From contig OY740769.1 of assembly GCA_963513935.1 (NCBI GenBank), positions 35,367,120 through 35,431,119 of the forward strand: a stretch of 64,000 nt of DNA, in the 5' to 3' direction. The DNA is from Aphrophora alni (Eukaryota > Arthropoda > Insecta > Hemiptera > Aphrophoridae). The position numbers and the translations under genes were made by a program. Shown here piece by piece: positions 25,764 to 38,600 of the stretch (position 1 is the stretch's first letter; each line of letters starts with the position of its first letter). A model generated the notes under the pieces. That model was given only the letters and a program-made list of their open reading frames with translations. It was not told the origin of the DNA and did not search any database.

Positions 25764-26036
25764 GTCACGTGACTTATTAGTACTAAATGGAAAACATCTT
25801 TCCGAATCGTAAACCCATCATCAGATCCTTAATTTTATTTCACTTATACATTTACACAAATATACGTTTTAAAAGTTACGGTGTTTTGCATGATAGTTGT
25901 GTGTAACTCGTCATGTATGTTCTTGTTTTAATTTGCGTGAATGTCTTCCGAGTAGGATATTATGGATCTGACGATGGAGTTCTTAATCAACTTCAAAACT
26001 TATTGTCTTTTTAATACGACTAAGAAGTCACCTGAC
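25764..26036. mobile_element. Palindromic element with two divergent hammerhead-like cores
   Basis: Two inverted arms of about 65-75 bp (25,764-25,830 and 25,963-26,036) flank a loop of about 130 bp. The ends are GTCACGTGAC and GTCACCTGAC. Each arm, read outward, starts with a GGATCTGA(T/C)GATGG word. The minus-strand left arm has CTGATGA (25,818-25,824) followed by a short stem and GAAAG. The plus-strand right arm has CTGACGA (25,968-25,974), a 6-bp stem GGAGTT/AACTTC with a 7-nt loop, AAAAC in place of GAAAC, a 5-nt loop and a GTC triplet (26,005-26,007). That is the order of a type-I hammerhead ribozyme with a 2-bp stem III. Stem I is only partly pairable. A related copy lies at 59,019-59,250. 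Confidence 0.5.
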
Positions 26037-26041
26037 TGCAG

Positions 26042-26066
26042 TTATATATATATATATATATATATA
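26042..26066. repeat. (AT)n microsatellite
   Basis: Short AT run of about 24 bp directly after the palindromic element. Confidence 0.9.
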
Positions 26067-26102
26067 AGCAGGTAATATTCAATTATTTATTTTAAAAAAG
26101 TT

Positions 26103-26215
26103 AAAGAGACCTGATAGAAAAGATGAAAACGAGAGATTCTAACCCATGACTACATGAATAGAAGGTGTAAATTACGATAAGTACCTCTAGTGTGTCTCAC
26201 TCACTATCCCCTGAG
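26103..26215 (-). repeat. Dispersed repeat C, copy 1 (related to 33,752-33,853)
   Basis: It shares with 33,752-33,853 the ordered words AGAGACCTGAT, AGAGATT, a CCCAT.ACTACAT block and a closing CAC.C.C(A)TTATC-like end. The reverse complement contains GGGTTAGAATCTC, reminiscent of a tRNA box B, so a degenerate tRNA-derived SINE is possible. I see no convincing box A. Confidence 0.45.
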
Positions 26216-26229
26216 GGAAAAACGAGGTA

Positions 26230-29200
26230 ATTTGAGGTTCCTCTAAGGATGATCACTTAGTTACTGAAACTTATAGTGAGAAGTTATTTGTCATAAAGTA
26301 AAACTAAACGATTTTTTTCTTGGTGGTATAACTTAAATTTGTAAATTTGTAATGAAATATGAACAATTTCTAAAACATTCAGTATGTAGTCTAAGGGTTA
26401 GTTTAACTTATTAATCATTAACTAGTAAATTGAAATTTCGAGTAAGAGTCCAAATAATAAGTTGTATTTCGTAAGGATGTTACAATTTTTGTTAAACATT
26501 GCTTTTGTAACTGTAACTTATTTACCTGTTAAATAAAAATTTAAAAAAATCTTTTCCAAGTATACATCAAGATTAAAATACACCGAAATTCTTCTCTTTG
26601 AATCATCTGATTCATACATAAGTTTGTTTTTTACCTATCGTATCTTTTCCAAAAGCTAGTTTCAACAGATTATGAATTTAATTGCTGTTTTCCTAAATTT
26701 AAAATCACTAATTGCTCTTTTAACTCCACTTTTTCGTGAATAACCGACTGTAAATACCAGCACCGCTTTCTATTACCGATACAGTATACAAGCCCAACTA
26801 GAGAAGCTATCTAGCGATTCTTCACGTAACTATCTTTTCCCGACTACAGGTACAACAAATTACGCACACTTTTTCATCGCAATTTAAAATTATTGTGTGT
26901 ATATATATTACCGTATAACTGATATTACTGAGTTTATATTCTCATTATTTTTGCGAACACAAAATGTCTACTTTAAATAAGTACAGTATATTCAATTGAC
27001 CTTACAATCAATATAGATAATACTCAAAATAAAGAATAATTCAATTAATAAAACTAATGTCAACTTATTTTAATAATGGATTTTACTTTATATAAATGTA
27101 AAAAAATTGGTTTTGCTTCACGATGTACATCGAACACAGAACTCTTTAGCTTAGAGGCAAATATTAATGGAAAAGAAGACGATGTGTTCCGTGAAAGTAA
27201 TTGCTAAAATATTCCCTCAAACCATTCCTGAATCTGAGTTTCTATTTCGTCTTTTTTCACATCGTTGAAATGTAATTTACATGCAAACCGAAACAAATAA
27301 GTTAAAACCATTCATATTTCTAGCTGAGTTGAAAATATCATTAAAGCTTTTTCTAATCTTTTAACCACCCTCCTCCCTTCTAACTATTATTGCTTTTAAA
27401 TCAAGTTTTAACAAACTCTTATTATCGTTTTATAAGAACTTAACTTGCCATTACTAAACATTGTATTTTTATGCACGTAAATTGCTATCAGTTTTGAGTT
27501 ATTTGGTTTAGTATATTGTTTGCAATATGAAGTCTGCTTATACAAAATCAGTTTTGTACTTTGGAAAATGTAATTGAAATAAATATAATGTACTTGCGCT
27601 CACACACCGCAATTTATCTAACTCATTCATAAGTTCTGAAATGCAAAACATTAATTTTGTTGAACCTAAACGTTTGATAAGACAGAATATGCTGCGTTTC
27701 TAACCCGATCCTTGTGATCCGCACAATTGTTCATGTTTAATGATGCGCAATAAGAAAAACTACTGTGACGCTCCATGTTTCACTTCCTAAAAATCGTTTG
27801 CAAGAACTTTGGATTTTAGTTTTCAACAGTATTTTAAATTATAGGCGCATACATGCAACGAGAATAAATCACTTATATTTAATTCATAGACATCATAAAA
27901 CAATTGCGATGTTGTCAAAGTGATATAAACCAAAGTGATTTATAGCATCTAAAGTATTACTTCCTATTAAATTACATAAACTGAATTAAGAAGAAAAAAC
28001 GACTTACAAAAATGTTTAATCATTTTGTCTTTTCCCTGTGATAATAGAAATAAACTTAACAGTCATTATAAAATTTGAAAATATTCCCATTAAAATTAAA
28101 ATGTTAATTTATTTTAAAACAGTTACAGAAAGTTATGGCATAATGATAATATGTTTATATTAATATTTAATAGTTATTCCGACGTTTCCCTTAATTTGAA
28201 TATATAATAATAATAATAATAATATACACAAGGTTTTCAGAGTGTGGATCAGCTTTTATTATCATATGGTAGTTGAATTATGAATATATCAGTTGATACC
28301 AACTTTCGTATACTTTTAACTTTCATTTTCAGTAATATCCGTTCACTTTTGAGTTTATGTCGGATAGTGTTGTATCGTAAGGACGTGCAACAATGATAAA
28401 TAAAAAAAATAATATAAAATTATAAAAGAAGAAATTACATAAAGTGTTTGTGACAGGGGTAAAACTCTAATTATTAAATAACCATGCTTCGGGTCAGTTT
28501 TTGTTGTAGATTGAAATAGAAATACCAAATATATAAGGTAATTTTATACATGTCAAAAATTTCATTTAACATTCACCCAAAATCAAGTGTGTTGACCAAC
28601 TTGTGAAAAATCACATTTTAGTAAATTTTAACTCTCAATAAAACTTCTTGCTTTTGATATACCTCTCAACCCAAGGATTTTTTTTAAACATGAACATTAA
28701 ACGACACATATTTTAAACATATTTTTCTTTTTAAATATCTATTTTTCCCTTACTATATTATTATAGTTTATGTTATTTGAGGAAATATACTTTGTTCCTT
28801 TTTATATGTTTAAATATTTTCTCCGATAAGAGTAAATTTATTTAGGGAAACCATAAATTACTATTAAATGTTTTCAAAGTATGTCCTAATGTTAAATTCT
28901 ACCAAAATCAGTTTTGTATTTATAGTGCATATCTTTTTTTGGCACCAAGTCCAGGCGACAGAGACATGTTTTAGAAGTAAAGTTATCAACATAATGAAAA
29001 TAGAACAATAATATTTGAAATTAAAAAAAATAATATGTTGGAGAATTGACCCCCCAAATGATGTAGTTTGACAGTCGCCTACATTCTATTCGTCGATTCA
29101 ATTCACGAATAAAAGATGTACACTAATTTCGACTACATTTAATAGACCGCCACTGATGTAAGAAAGCGTCTGTAATATTTGTCTAACAAAAAGTCAATAG

Positions 29201-29300
29201 AACAAACGTTATTGTATTCTTGTGGGAAATTAATAACGTGTCAATTACGCCATCGACGAAGCTTATTACGTCTGTATCAGAAAGTAAATAACTGGTGTTC
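26230..29300. other. AT-rich intergenic DNA upstream of the Beat gene
   Basis: No exon is recognised. There is an (AAT)n tract at 28,204-28,224. A slightly GC-richer patch at 26,740-26,880 has no recognisable content. Confidence 0.5.
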
Positions 29301-29304
29301 ATGA

Positions 29305-29395
29305 AGGTTCTGCGCCTGCGCCACGTTACTAGGGAGGGAGATGTGAGGGTGATTCTGTGAAAGGTCAGTTGCTGTCGCGCTCTCTATCAGTTGTG
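29305..29395 (+). promoter_or_regulatory. Putative TATA-less promoter of the Beat gene
   Basis: This patch is clearly GC-richer than the flanking kilobases. TGCGCCTGCGCC at 29,311-29,322 matches 10 of 12 positions of the NRF-1/Ewg palindrome. Two arthropod initiator-like TCAGTT words follow, at 29,365 and 29,387; the second lies in TCTATCAGTTGTG, giving a likely start near 29,389. No TATA box or clear downstream element is seen. The assignment rests on these motifs and on the splice-compatible exon about 140 bp downstream. Confidence 0.45.
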
Positions 29396-29530
29396 TTTAG
29401 TCTAGAAATTTATCAAACATGGTGAATTTACAAAATAAATATTAAAACTTCGTTACAAATTTGTTAATGTTAAGTGTCATATTTGAACAAATTTAGACTA
29501 TGGTACTGAATCGAGTGTTGCGTGCTATTT
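29389..29530 (+). other. Putative 5' UTR with three upstream ORFs
   Basis: If transcription starts near 29,389, the leader holds three short upstream ORFs: 29,419-29,445 (8 codons plus stop), 29,467-29,496 (9 codons plus stop) and 29,500-29,538 (12 codons plus stop). The last overlaps the proposed main ATG at 29,531. Such a leader would be expected to lower or regulate translation of the main frame. Confidence 0.35.
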
Positions 29531-29627
29531 ATGGTTAATGTCTTCATTATTTTTCTAATATTTACCATAATGGGTGTCAGTCGTATATTTTGGGGTCCTG
29601 AAATTCAAATTTTATCAACACTTGTAG
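29531..29627 (+). CDS. beat-like: Beat gene proposed exon 1 (signal peptide)
   Basis: ATG at 29,531 opens MVNVFIIFLIFTIMGVSRIF, hydrophobic at its start, and the exon ends in phase 1 at a consensus AG|GTGAGT donor (29,628). The phase matches exon 2 exactly. An in-frame TGA at 29,507 rules out a longer start. After the hydrophobic stretch about 16 residues precede the Ig domain, which is somewhat long, so another first exon inside the large intron is not excluded. Confidence 0.5.
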
Positions 29628-32600
29628 GTGAGTCTTGAGCTTTATTTCTTAAGGTCCTAGTTTTAATACACAACGATACTGATAACTCTAACATTGTTAC
29701 ATAAGTCTTCCTTTTGACGTATTGCAAAGATTTTATTATAATTGTAAACTGTTTTGTAATCTGAAGGGGAAAAAAGGTAAATTAAATATGGTTTCTTTAT
29801 ATGTGATTATTTAAAGGTAAAACTGCAATTTCTATGTTTAATTATTACTATTTTTTTTCTTATTAAATGTATAAATACATATTTTACTTTACATAAACTG
29901 AGCATTTTATTACTAAATGAAAATTGTTTTCTTACATACCATGTCAGTTGTATAAAAAATACTATTTAAAACTGTTTTAACTCTTTTGTTAAAAAATCAT
30001 AAGAATTAATTTGAATGTTAATATTTAATTCTGCTTTAAAATGCTCTTATAGATGGTCAAATCAAAGACACATTTAGTAATAAAGTTGGCAAAAATTAAA
30101 AACTTGTACAATTTTACATTTCCATTATTTTTTTTATAACGGGTAGTAAAATATAACGCATTTATAAAATCACGAAAATAATTCAAAAATATGTTTTACG
30201 TACTTAAAACAAAAATGATCTTTTTGAAAGCGAATTGAAATGTTTAGAAATTTTAATTTCATTGTATATTTGTCAAAAATTAGCAGTTATGTTTGTCAAC
30301 AAATATTTACAAGGAACAATAAGCAGATACATTGAGTCTATAATTATTATGAATTTTGATATTATTGTTCCAATTTTTTACAAACTCATTGTTTTCTTGG
30401 TGTGTTATGTTAAAATTCTACATAAGTTTACCTGTTTATAGTCGACTCACTTTGTTGAGAAGTTTTTCCGAATTGTCCAAAAATTATTACATTTTAGTCC
30501 AGATTTCTTTAAGATTTAGTTAAACCTAGGATTTGGACAACCCAGAATATGCAATCTAAGGAGGTGCAAGTAAAAACCAATATGTTTATAACTTTTGTTT
30601 GTGACATTTACGAAAATAGTTGAAGCTGCCAGCATTTTAATCTCAAATATTGTTCTTGATGTCATATTTCCTTGTGGGGTTTAATTTTTTTTTTTTAACT
30701 AGGTTTAACTTTTAGTTTTATTTAGTCTCTATTAAAAAAAATTTATGATTCATATAATTTATAATACAAGTTGCTGTCAAGGATAATTTTTGTATTTTCC
30801 AAACTAACTAATAACCGTTATGTTGTCAGAGTTTGTAACATAGGTTTTAAATAAACTTCGTTTTTCACAAAAAATTTATTATAATCAATTGAAACAATTA
30901 AAAGTTATTAGTACTCCGGTTTGTTCTCTTTTTAAAGTAAAACGTCCAATTTTATATCGCGATCAATATGTTTTGTGTGGTTTTAGTGACTTCATCGGAG
31001 TACAAATCTATCAGAATTGTTAAATTAAATTTAAAGATAATCAGGATTTCAAGTTTTAATGTTATTGGAGATGCATAAAAAATTTTAAGGTATCAAAAGT
31101 TTAAATATTTGAAAAACAGTTTCCAAATATGACCACACACATCTAAATTTGTCTATTCGTCAGTCCAAACTATATTTAATGGGGCTTAGAGCACATAATA
31201 AATAAAATGTCAACACAAAATTCCTTCGATTTAACATAGTATGACTTTCTCTATACTATTTATTTATAAGAAAATAAAAATTACGATATATTGGTCACGT
31301 CCTATAACGGCATCCTATATGAAGCCTGCGTTATCTAATGTAGGTCAATATAGTAATCAGCATATATTGTTATCAGTTTAGTCACAAAGTCGTTAGAAAC
31401 ACACACAAAAAACACTTATAAAACTTTCATATCAGCTTATTAGTTTTATGCAGAGTATGGTTTATACGTGAAAACAATATTTGTTATGTGAGTGACAATA
31501 TATTTGGAACTGATTTTGTATATCGATGATAGAACTTTAAACGCTGTTTATAAGCTCTTATAACAGATCGCGTATTTCATTTGGTTTCTACCAATACTTT
31601 TATTTTAAACGCCTGCTTTGATATTAATATCATATATATCCATATCGTCTGTTGCTCAAAATGAGCTTTTACGCGCCATACAAGAAGGATTTTTTTTTTA
31701 AACTGCTTCCTAATAGAGATCAATTTAAAATTTAACGACACATTTTTGTAATTATATAGTATGTAACGAAAAGTGTGACCATCTTTCATTACAAATATTA
31801 CGAAAAAAGAAATTAAATTACTCTTGAAAGAAATTAGTATGTTTTGCTGTTTGAGGTTTTGTATAATAAAGTATTTGTTATGCAATTTTTAGTTTTATAA
31901 AGGCATGTTAAGGAATTATTGGATCTAGATTTTATAACTGCATAAAATGAGCTAATCTGTGATGTTGGTTGATTTGCAATTATTGAAGATATAGTATCTT
32001 GAAAAATATTAATATTATTATTTTGTTTGCCTCCCAAATTATCTGATTTAAGATTTTATCCAAAAACATCTACAATAAAATTTAAATAACATTTCAATCT
32101 ATAGAGTGTTTAATAGTAAATCCGTTAAATACAATTTTAACTGTAAATCAAGAATGTTGGCTATAGATCCGCCTTTAGATGCACCTATACTTCAGTTCTT
32201 GTTTCATTTGCAGTTTTTATCGATTTAGGCAGTTAAAAGTTTGACTTCCCGTCCTCAAATTAACAAAAATGATAGGATACCAAACCTCTTAGTTTATGTG
32301 GGATACTCTGTGTTTAGTGGTGGTTTAAATCTATACTTTAAAGCATTAATGTATTATCGATGGTTTAATGTTAATTGCGTAACAGTTTTCACTAGCGCAT
32401 ACTGTACAATAAATAATAAGCAAAAAGTGCGCCAAGTTGATCCAATCAGTAGTGAACATTTCATGGTCTCGGTGATTCCTGCTGGAGATTGCAATAGCTA
32501 AACAAAATATTAAAAAACAATAATGTTAACTAAAACAATATTTACATTGAACTCTATTATTAAACACACAGATATAGATAATATAATCCTTTAAATATTG

Positions 32601-35600
32601 ATACGTAGAACTACAAATACAATTCCTAAACAACTATATAGCTTACAGAGTTCAGAAAAGCAGGATTAAACCCACATACATTTAGTTAACAACAATTTTT
32701 CATGGTAATATAAGAAACAATAAGCACATTGCACTAACTTTCTCATACACCCGTTTACAAAACCAATCTCAATGCAAACGCAACTATACTGGAATTAGAA
32801 ATAAATTGAACCGTGAAAAAAACAATTCACTAACTTTTACTCTTATCCATCATCAAAACCAAATAAAAATCACCCAAAACTAATTTAAAAAATTTCAGTC
32901 CAAAGTTTTTTTTTTTGTTGGTGCCATAAATGCGTTCACATTGTAAATTGGATTTGGTTAACATCTGTTTTTTAATGACTAAGGTTATGGTTCATTTTCG
33001 TTTCTTTTTGGCAATTATCCATTTTACATTAATTTTTACGTACGTAATTGATTTATTAATATTCACATTAAATTAAAAATCGTTGTGCCGGTCGACGGCA
33101 TATTTTTTTTTTCCACACGCCCGGGTTCCTTTCTGGCGCAATGCGACATTTACCGTGTTTTTATTTATTTTATTTTATTTTATTTCCAAAACCGTTTTTT
33201 TTAGAAATATGGCGATTTAAGTGACTTTTTTTCATACTTGCAGGCTATACTTTAGCCAAGTTTGATCAAGATCGTTATATCTGATTTTGATAAAATTGTA
33301 AATTTGTGTTTTTTTCTTATGGCATCTACTCCCAAATTTTTAGTTGGAATGAAAACAAAACGCTCGAAATGACCATTAGTGGCCACGTAAAAAAATTGAT
33401 TCAAATCTGTACTCACTTTTGAGTTGTAGATAACTTCTCAGACGACTGACAGATATGAATTCCAAAAACTGTTCTTTTTTTCCCCTTAGGGGAACTCAAA
33501 ACATCGATATCCCCCAATGAATTAGATCAATTAACTATCAACATTCTCTTTACTACGGTTGATTTTAATATTTAACCACCGATAAGGTCTTAGTATTTTA
33601 TCATATTATTTAAAGGTCACAAACTTCTCGAGTTATCATTGCCCTATAAAATAAACAAAAAACGATGAATAGAACAATTTATAAAATAGAGGCCCCCGCC
33701 CTAGATTACTCTAATAAGTTCAAGATTGGAAAAGAACCAAAATAGATCAACAGAGACCTGATGGGAAAAATTAAATAGAGAGATTTACCCCATTACTACA
33801 TAAAAAGTTGTAGATACAGGTATGAAATATCGGGATTTCCACGCCCATTATCAATACAAGTGGTTACTTGAGTATAAATGGTTCCTTTCTAAGTGGTTCC
33901 TCTTAGAAAGTCAGATATCCCAAAATCATTTATTCAAGAGTAGAAATGTTACACTCCTTAATTTTTTTACAAAATGACCTTTTTTTTATTTTTCATATTT
34001 TAATAATATTATTTTGTTTGTGTTGTTTACGAAATGTTCGATTTTCTAAGACGTGTCTTGGATAACACCCAAACAAGCGTATCTGGAATGACCTGTGCCT
34101 TTTATTTTTGTCATTGAGAGCTTCGTTTAAATATTTTTGTTTTTCAACCCTTTACATGTTAAAAAAAAATGAAATGGTTTTTTTTCTTTTCTTCAGTTTT
34201 ACTTAATTCAGACACAACATGTTTAATTATTCTCAAGATATTACATATAATATTTTACAATACCCAGTTTGACCAAAATCAATCAATCAAATGAATACAA
34301 GTAATTAAAAAACACAAAGTCATGTTACACTTTATATGCCTTTTAAAAACCTAACTTTAATTTCTATGCTTTTTTAACACTAAAAGAATGTAATACTAGT
34401 TGATGTATTAGTTCTTTGAAATTGTGTACTTACGTTTTTCAAAACGAACAAAGAAGATGCTTTTTAAAAGCTGACTTTGTTCTCGGATACAGGTGTTCTT
34501 TGTTTATTTAGGAATGATTGCACTATTGTAGTTCAACCTGTTTACTGAAAACAGCTGTCACAGAGATCGAACTAAACTCTGCTAATTTTAAGAATTAATG
34601 TTTATTAGTAAACTTTCTGATATAAAATAGAGTTAAAATCGACGCAATAAAACTTCATGGAAAACATATTTTATCAGGTATATGATTTCCCACACACTTA
34701 TTGAATATTCTGTATTAAATTCTAACTTAGCATTTTATGTAATTATAAACATATTGTTCAAAAACAGTGAACGAATAACGTTGAATTATTATGATAAGCT
34801 GAATGTAATTAGGAGTGTTCTTGGGATTGGACATACGTTCAAACCAATCGTAAATTCAAGTACAAATGTTATAAATGTATAGGTAATGAAAATCATATCT
34901 GATTTCAATATTATTTGATAATAAAGTATTGTTTATATGATTGTAGTAGTTCATTCAGGAAATCTCTACTATTTGCATATGTAAAACATAAAGTTTCATG
35001 AATATGGATAAACTTTCGTTTTATAACATTTATAACACTAAACCTAAATACTTAAACTGAAACTAAAACTGAAACTAGTAATCTAAACAACTAACCCAGT
35101 GATAAACGGTCAAAATAATTAGGACCAATTATATAAAAATTAATGAAGAAAACCACAAGTCTTACAAAGAACAACAAATACAAAGTCCAATAAAGGAACT
35201 ACACAAAACCGGTTATATTGGCTCTTGTCACATGTTCCATCACTTCATTTCAGAGGATGATTCATTCTCTTAATACTATTGAATACATATACGAAGGTTT
35301 TGTAAACCGAATAGTCCTAAATATTTATTTAAATAATATACATTTCGAATACTAAAATTTAACTTTTATTGACAATTCGTCATCAACATGGCCACAACTC
35401 TATTTACACCCCACTCTTCCCCAAAATGTAATTTACACATGGGATATCCACCCTTTACTAAACCTGAAATTATTGAGTCATTCGATAAACCCACTCTCAA
35501 ATAAGTGATGATCGCTTTTCGCCCTCACTCTATTTTCAGCCCCTACCGATAAAAGATGTGATGCAGAATCTAATCAGTACATGAAATATCAACTCTAAAA

Positions 35601-38600
35601 ACTTCAGAATTGTTACAATAATCGAACCAAGATATTTTTAAGATACTGATAGACAAAAATGATACTATCTGACAAAACTAACTCACAGATATCGTTCCGA
35701 ATAGCGTCTAGGGGCAAAAAAACACCATGGTCATTGTCTGATTTGGAAGATTATATCAAATTCGGCCCAATATATATCTGTATAGTTTTAGGAACATATA
35801 ACGGCTAAAAATGGAGTTCCAAACTGAATGAAAAGTTAGAAATAAAAAGAAAGTGATTCCAGTCAAAGTTAACTGTGATAATTAAAAATTATTTGTGAAC
35901 TATTATTTTTATGTAATTGAACTTGTTTGGCACGTATACTAAAACGAAATCCGCAAAAAATTAGTCAATTAACATGTAATATAAGGGTCACTATTGTTTT
36001 AATATGATTAAAATGAAGCAAATTTTAAAATAGTTACTTATTTGTAAATAACATTGTCGATGGTTATTCTTTTGTAATAACTGAGTTAACTTTATAAATT
36101 ACTAAGTTTTAACTAATAATTATCTTGATGAGTTTTATGTTTAACTTGACATATATTGATTTTTTCTCTATAATTTATATCGCATCAAAATAATATAGTC
36201 AATAATTTTACAATTGACAGCTGTTTGTATATGTGGATCAATTAATTGTAGATAATATTTGATAAAATAATCAAATTTACGTTTGGTTATAAACGTGTAT
36301 TGTTTTCATTGGACTGATTTTTTGAATATTTGAACTCATTCTTTACGGACAACTTATATGTTAGAACACAACAATTGTAAGGTTAAACTTGATATTTTAT
36401 TTCCATCATTCGGAACTTAAGATTTTCGAATCACATCATAATTTCTCGGGGCGTGGAACTAAACTCTCGCTCCAGCGACTTGATTTATTCATTGAATGAC
36501 GTCACTGAGAGAGTTTGTAATATTAGATGAAAACACAGAGAGCTAAAGAATAATTTAGGAGGCCGTAACACACGTCGAGAGAGACTCTAACAACGTTCTA
36601 AGTGTTTTGTTTTGTCTTAACGAGCTTTTAGAATGACAGAAGATGTTAAAACTACTGACGGGGAAAAGCTGTTATTTCGTTTTACAATTTCATACAAAAG
36701 AGAAAGCAAATGCTTAGTATTCAGCTACATAAAAGGATGGAAAATTCGGTTTTTATTTGCTTTGCACTAATTTTATTACCAAAACCAACGTATTTATCCA
36801 AATTGAGCTATTACAGAATCATTTAAATACGAGACCTGGAAGATCTAATAAAACATTTTATTAAGCCACAATTTCTAATAATATTCCAAGAATATAAAAC
36901 TTATATTACTGTAATTTTCACACAAAAATTGCGATCACTAAATGCATTATTGCATATGGTTTTTTACTAATTTTAAAGTTATGTTTAAAACATTTATTTC
37001 ATTTATGACTTTAGTATTAACTTTTAGATGGTGTAAATCAAAATTGGTCATAGTTGAAGTTATAACTTTCATGTAAAATTTATTCTCTTAAGCAATATTA
37101 TGTAGAAATTTAAATATCGTTCGCCATTTTGTAATTGATTCATAGATTTTTATGCTTAAAAAACTTATCCAATAGTCTGTACAACCGATCCCTTTGCAAC
37201 ATTTAGTTCAATTACTCAAAAAACCGACTCTAAAGAAATGACAACTACTTTTTTTTCTTTTTTTATAGTCACATTAAAAAGTATTTTAAACTCAAATAGT
37301 TGCAGTAGATAATGGTAAAATTTTAGGTTCCTTTTGTTAGCCTCTGATGACAATGTATTAAAAACAAATAAATAGTAACACTGGAGATATCTAAAACCTT
37401 CTTACATATACTTGTTTTCAAAACTGTTCCACGTGTTAGAGCTGTACCATATTGAAAGTATGACTGTCTGAATAAAGATTTTTTATGATAGTCAAACATC
37501 AAATGTATCTAACTGTTCTTTCTAATATATACTCAAAATAAGGAGTTAGATATTAAACTACTCAAATATGAAATGATATAAATAATCGATTTATTTCTAT
37601 TTTTTCGTAAATATTCGTTGTCAATATCCTTTTAACATATATAAGAGATATCAGAATAATTTTAGTCTGTTGTTTGTCATCTGACAGCCCAAATTAGTAC
37701 TCTGTAGGACAAATTAATAAAAATAAAACAAATTTAATATCCTATTTCCAACAATTCATCTGATAAGAAAACATAATGATTCCAGGAATTAAACTCTTGC
37801 TCCAGCGACTTGATTTATTCAAGAATGACGTCACTGAATGAGTCTGAAATATTAGATGAAAATAGGGGGAACCAAAGAAGAAGACCTTGTTAACTTAGAA
37901 GCCAGTAGCACACGTCGAGATAGACTCTAACCATGTTTTAAGTATTTTGTCTTGTCTTAAAGAGTTTTCAGAAGGGCATAAGATATAAAACTACTGATGG
38001 GGAAAAGCGGTCATTTCGTTTTACAATTTATTACAAATTATGAAGTAAATAACTATACAGTTTAGCGATAAAACGTGATATTCTACTGGTTTGATGGATT
38101 TTGTGTGTAGGCGCAAAGTCTGTTTAACATACTGAACTAGTTTATAGATTGACGAATGTCCTAGATAAGAAAAATAACTGTAGAAAATGGTTTAAAATGT
38201 AACTATTTTCAATGTGCTCATTTAATCATATTCAAACAATAGTAACCCTTATATTACATGTTAAACTTGACTGAGTTTTTAGCGAATTTCCTTTTAGTAG
38301 AGCTATTTTTGCGGAATATAAAATTTGAAGCATATGTTTCTGACAAATTAAAAAATTATTAACTTATTATAATAGAAAACACATTCAGGCAAATATAGCT
38401 ACATATTTCACGTCACAATATAATATATTCTTGAATCCATATAAAATTCCAGTTAAGTACTATTTTCAAAGAAGTTTATCTTAATTTAAAAATTCAACCA
38501 AGGTTTTGAAATTTGATGACAAATTTTTCTGAATTACCAACTCAATATACAAAATTGAAGCAAAATAAAACCAAAATTGTGACCTTTAGAGCGCTGTTAG

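Larger units (their letters stand above)
35937..38299. mobile_element. TA-flanked DNA-transposon-like element with about 100-bp terminal inverted repeats
   Basis: Starting at CTAAAACGAAATCCGC (35,939) and, in reverse complement, CTAAAAGGAAATTCGC (ending 38,297), the two ends align for about 100 bp. The shared core is TTAACATGTAATATAAGGGT followed by (C/T)ACTATTGTTT and ATATGATTAAA. Each end is bordered by TA, consistent with the TA target duplication of Tc1/mariner-type elements. No transposase is readable inside, so the element would be non-autonomous. It contains a direct duplication (about 36,330-36,705 and 37,690-38,035). Confidence 0.7.
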
